Source: Bacteroidales bacterium
GTDB lineage: Bacteria; Bacteroidota; Bacteroidia; Bacteroidales; F082
DNA length: 35,863 bases
Direction of reading: 5' to 3'
NCBI GenBank assembly: GCA_024400395.1
Contig: JAKSMW010000022.1
Span: forward strand, 1 to 35,863
Every line of letters begins with the position of its first letter. Position 1 is the stretch's first letter. The notes beneath the pieces were generated by a model. That model searched no databases. It saw nothing but the letters and a program-made list of their open reading frames with translations, and had not been told where the DNA came from. Of this stretch, positions 33,311 to 35,863 are shown piece after piece. The position numbers and the translations under genes are program-made.

Positions 33311-33350
33311 TTATAACTTTCCAACTTTATAACTTTATAAACTTTCCAAC
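33311..33350 (-). repeat. AAAGTT array between yidD and ctpA
   Basis: On the transcribed strand, GTTGGAAAGTTTATAAAG and similar units (8-9 bp) follow the yidD TGA stop by 2 bases and run to the ctpA ATG. The same unit recurs after adk and after C25 copy 1. Confidence 0.75.
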
Positions 33351-33352
33351 TC

Positions 33353-33586
33353 TCACGGGACGGGGTCGTATCCGCTTCCGCCCCACGGGTTGCATGACGC
33401 TATCCTCTTGATTGTCAACCATCCGCCTTTTATCGCTCCGTATTTTCTGATGGCCTGGATGCCGTAGGTCGAGCATGTCGGGGTGTAGCGGCAGTTGCGT
33501 CCGAGGATTGGCGACAGCGTGAATTTATATACATAAATGAGAAATATCATTATGTTGGCCGGGATGTTGACGATGAACTTCAGCAT
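33353..33586 (-). CDS. yidD: Membrane protein insertion efficiency factor
   Basis: Small inner-membrane-associated protein that helps YidC-dependent insertion. The 77 residues hold an amphipathic/hydrophobic N-terminus, [57 protein letters not shown]: the Cys positions ([15 protein letters not shown]) and GGSGYDPVP are the family hallmark. It overlaps rnpA by 7 bases, as in many bacteria. Confidence 0.97.
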   Translation of the reverse strand: MLKFIVNIPANIMIFLIYVYKFTLSPILGRNCRYTPTCSTYGIQAIRKYGAIKGGWLTIKRIASCNPWGGSGYDPVP

Positions 33587-33972
33587 ATCTTACCCTCCAG
33601 ACGTTTGGTGATTCCGCACATTTTCGATGCGATTTCTTCGTATGTCAGGATGCACGTCGCCGTGTAAACAAACGCAATGTCGAGTATAATGTTGTTTTTG
33701 CGGCAAAGACACATCAGATTTTGTTTGTTTCTGCGCCAGCTCTCGCGGACGAGGCGTTTCACTTTGTTACGTTTAACGGCGTGGTGGAAGCGTTTTTTTG
33801 AAACGGAGACGAGGATGCGCGGCATGGCGTCGTCTTGATTTCCAGCTTTGTGTGAATACACAATCACCCTGAAAGGATAAGCGTTGAACCCTTTCCCCGC
33901 CTCGAAGAGAGAGCCGATCTCCTTTTTCCTGTAGAGGCGTTGTGTCTTCGGTAATCCTTCTGCTGGTTCCAA
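33580..33972 (-). CDS. rnpA: Ribonuclease P protein component
   Basis: Binds the RNase P RNA (not in this window) and helps tRNA 5' maturation. The 130 residues contain [28 protein letters not shown] near the N-terminus and the RNR-type motif in [25 protein letters not shown]. It is basic and slightly longer than average at the C-terminus (Cys/Thr-rich). It lies between hemD and yidD, the phylum's usual place, rather than next to rpmH. Confidence 0.95.
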   Translation of the reverse strand: MEPAEGLPKTQRLYRKKEIGSLFEAGKGFNAYPFRVIVYSHKAGNQDDAMPRILVSVSKKRFHHAVKRNKVKRLVRESWRRNKQNLMCLCRKNNIILDIAFVYTATCILTYEEIASKMCGITKRLEGKIC

Positions 33973-33973
33973 T

Positions 33974-34741
33974 TTATTTCTTCTTGGATTTCTTTGTCCC
34001 GGCTCCGAGGTATTCCTCGATTGCCATTGTTATTGACGGCGTCGTTTCTGTCGGCGCGGCGAAGCTCAGGTTGAAGCCGGCGTCGGTGATGGCCTTGCAT
34101 GTCGATTGTCCGAGTCCGCCGATGGCGACCTCGCCCTGCTCGAAGTCGGGGAAGTTGGTCTTCAGCGACTCGATTCCGGCCGGACTGAAAAACACGAGCA
34201 TGTCGTACTTCTTGATGTCAATGATGTTTTTGAGGTCTGCCGGCACTGTGCGGAAAATCATGGCTTTCTTGAATGTCAGCTCGGCCTCCCTCATCATCTC
34301 GCCGTAGTCCTCCGTCGTCGTGATGTTTGATGTCGGAAGGAAGAACTTCTCCTCCTTGTGTTTCTTCATCACCTCGACAAGCTCCGCAAAGGTCTGGTTG
34401 CCGAAGAAAATCTTCCTCTTGCGGAACTGGATGTAATGCTGCAGATACAGGGCCGTTGACTCGTTGAGACAGAAATATTTCAGCTCGTCGGGCACCGCAT
34501 AACGCATCTCCTTCGCTATGCGGAAGAAATGGTCAACGGTGTTGCGGCTCGTCAGGATGACAGCTGTGTATTCGGGGAGTTTCACGTGGTCCTGCCTCAG
34601 TTCGAGCGAGTCAACGCCTTCAAGCTTGATGAATTTCTCAAATTCAATGTTGACATTGTACTTCTTGATGATGTTTTCGTATGGAGTCTTCGTGATATCC
34701 GCCGGCTTGGGCTGTGAAACCAATATGTTTTTTACTCTCAT
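33974..34741 (-). CDS. hemD: Uroporphyrinogen-III synthase
   Basis: Closes and inverts ring D of hydroxymethylbilane in heme synthesis. I chose the ATG at 34739-34741 (MRVKNILVSQPKP), because longer frames run into the DUF4271 gene. The 255 residues fit: two alpha/beta lobes with VILTSRNTVDHFF, CLNESTALYL, KFFLPTSNITTTEDYGEMMREA, YDMLVFFSPAGIESLKTNFPDF and VAIGGLGQSTCKAITDAGF. HemD proteins have little sequence conservation, but these features and the operon position are typical. The C-terminus ends in a Lys-rich tail (GTKKSKKK). Confidence 0.88.
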   Translation of the reverse strand: MRVKNILVSQPKPADITKTPYENIIKKYNVNIEFEKFIKLEGVDSLELRQDHVKLPEYTAVILTSRNTVDHFFRIAKEMRYAVPDELKYFCLNESTALYLQHYIQFRKRKIFFGNQTFAELVEVMKKHKEEKFFLPTSNITTTEDYGEMMREAELTFKKAMIFRTVPADLKNIIDIKKYDMLVFFSPAGIESLKTNFPDFEQGEVAIGGLGQSTCKAITDAGFNLSFAAPTETTPSITMAIEEYLGAGTKKSKKK

Positions 34742-34767
34742 TTTTCTTATAAATTTAGACATTAACC

Positions 34768-35508
34768 CTATAATACAGAACCAGTTGCAATCATCCTGAT
34801 TACCATCGTCAATGCAACTGCAAACGGTATAATTTCGAGCGTGCAAAGATACAAAAAAATATTTAATGTTTCACCTTTTATTAAAAATTGAAATTCGGCG
34901 AATGTTTTTGTCAGTCTGATGCTCGTGAAAATCATGATGATGACAAGCCCGGCGATGGCGCAGAGCTTTATCGGATAGAACGCCATTATCAGCAGCAGCA
35001 TGGAGAAAATAAGACTCAGCGTCGTCGCCATCGAGAGGTGTGTGATCGCTTGGTGCTGCGAGGCGACTTGCGTGTTGAACAGCCATCCGATGACATTAAT
35101 AATAAGGTATTGGACCAAGATATATGCGCTTGTGAAGATGCACGTCTCGACATAGAAGTCGCTGCCTCCGTACAAAATCGAGTTTCCGCTGCATATCAGG
35201 ATGGATTTCTGGATGAAGAGTGAGACGAGGGCGATGTACGAGACGGCGATGATGAATCCGCTGACGCTGGTGAGCGGGTTCCACTCGCGCGTCATCTTCT
35301 CGATGTCGGAGCTTTGGTAGAGCATCGACGTGATGACCTTGAGACGTTTCGGAGCAAATTGTTTTATCAATACCAATCCAAGGATGGCCGAAAATATCAC
35401 GACGAAGTTCCACGACGGCGCGACGTTTTCCAAAATCCGCACCTTCTCGTCCAAAATGTCCGTTGTGTTTTCAGTAATGATTTGAAAACCAATATCGAGG
35501 ATTGTCAT
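34768..35508 (-). CDS. DUF4271 membrane protein
   Basis: The 246 residues hold about six membrane helices (NFVVIFSAILGLVLI, SGFIIAVSYIALVSLFI, IFTSAYILVQYLIINVIGWLF, THLSMATTLSLIFSMLLLIMAFY, LCAIAGLVIIMIFTSIRL, IIPFAVALTMVIRMIA). This matches the Bacteroidetes DUF4271 family, usually located just upstream of hemD. The biochemical function is unknown. It is the first gene in the operon, with its own -7 box. Confidence 0.85.
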   Translation of the reverse strand: MTILDIGFQIITENTTDILDEKVRILENVAPSWNFVVIFSAILGLVLIKQFAPKRLKVITSMLYQSSDIEKMTREWNPLTSVSGFIIAVSYIALVSLFIQKSILICSGNSILYGGSDFYVETCIFTSAYILVQYLIINVIGWLFNTQVASQHQAITHLSMATTLSLIFSMLLLIMAFYPIKLCAIAGLVIIMIFTSIRLTKTFAEFQFLIKGETLNIFLYLCTLEIIPFAVALTMVIRMIATGSVL

Positions 35509-35530
35509 GCTTCTTCTAAATTTCAGTTTG

Positions 35531-35538
35531 CAAAATTA
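35531..35538 (-). promoter_or_regulatory. Bacteroidetes -7 box, DUF4271-hemD-rnpA-yidD-ctpA
   Basis: On the - strand it reads TAATTTTG, 22 bases before the DUF4271 ATG. No well-spaced TTTG upstream. Confidence 0.55.
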
Positions 35539-35571
35539 TTGAAAAAAGTTTTATATTTCAGATAAGATTTG

Positions 35572-35579
35572 TATTTTTG
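35572..35579 (+). promoter_or_regulatory. Bacteroidetes -7 box, pta
   Basis: TATTTTTG matches TAnnTTTG, 35 bases before the pta ATG, divergent from the DUF4271 promoter. Confidence 0.65.
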
Positions 35580-35614
35580 CAAAATTAAAAAATCGAACGT
35601 ATAAATTTTATAAT

Positions 35615-35863
35615 AATGGGACTCATTGAACAGATCATAGCCAACGCGCAGGCTAAAAAACAGCGCATCGTGCTCCCTGAAGGAGACGAACCGAGAACAT
35701 TGAAAGCGGCTGACCGCATCATCGCCGACGGCATCGCCGATGTCATCCTGATCGGACCGGCGCAGAAGATCGCCGACATGACAGCGGAGTTCGGGCTGAA
35801 GAACATCAGCAAGGCACGCATCATCGACCCGAAGAACAACCCCGACAGACAGAAATACGCGGA
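35615..35863 (+). CDS. pta: Phosphate acetyltransferase (3' end outside window)
   Basis: The visible 83 residues (MGLIEQIIANAQAKKQRIVLPEGDEPRTLKAADRIIADGIADVILIGP, split here by family features) match the N-terminus of phosphate acetyltransferase: the RIVLPEGDEPRTLKAA motif and the start of the first lobe. The enzyme exchanges acetyl-CoA and acetyl-phosphate. An ackA gene may follow outside the window; in this phylum the two are usually adjacent, which I cannot see. Confidence 0.9.

Overview
The window comes from a Bacteroidota chromosome, most likely a Bacteroidales relative; nothing in it fixes the species. The signs are promoters of the TAnnTTTG type upstream of many genes, three very large secreted peptidases ending in type IX secretion (T9SS) sorting domains, SPII lipoproteins, and a DUF4271-hemD-rnpA-yidD-ctpA gene order typical of the phylum. 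No phage, insertion sequence, CRISPR array, rRNA or tRNA was recognised.

Layout. 1-3232: two tandem paralogous lipoproteins on the + strand (the first is cut by the window edge), with a terminator and a second hairpin between them. 3240-5719 (- strand): outer-membrane protein, then Kdo transferase waaA, then a leftover 3' end of an M17 aminopeptidase gene next to a 23-bp tandem repeat. 5834-7807 (+): lipoprotein and M16 metallopeptidase. 7821-9380 (-): AAA-type ATPase with a PD-(D/E)XK nuclease-like end. 9460-19679 (-): three consecutive gingipain-like C25 cysteine peptidases of about 1125 residues, each with signal peptide, catalytic His/Cys and T9SS sorting domain. 20032-22317 (+): GH3 glycosidase lipoprotein. 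22347-27485 (+): polysaccharide-deacetylase-like protein and GNAT protein (ATGA overlap), upp, a sodium-dependent transporter and a helix-hairpin-helix protein. 27489-28756 (-): purE and a rhomboid protease. 28900-31600 (+): hpt, adk and a compact GH77 4-alpha-glucanotransferase. 31669-35508 (-): DUF4271, hemD, rnpA, yidD, ctpA. 35615-end (+): start of pta.

How the genes work together. Most genes are housekeeping: nucleotide salvage (upp, hpt, adk, purE), envelope building (waaA, ctpA, yidD), heme and RNA maturation (hemD, rnpA), acetate metabolism (pta). The accessory part is the C25 array, probably an operon exported by a T9SS encoded elsewhere, facing a GH3 glycosidase lipoprotein. It looks like an extracellular protein- and glycan-degrading locus.

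The most unusual non-coding signal is a short hairpin followed by CATATC(A/C)GTAAAAAAG. It occurs just before the start codons of two unrelated genes (C25 copy 2 and the sodium transporter), and its stem shows a compensatory base-pair change. Several intergenic gaps also carry arrays of 7-9 bp units; the AAAGTT-sense arrays begin at or just after a stop codon.
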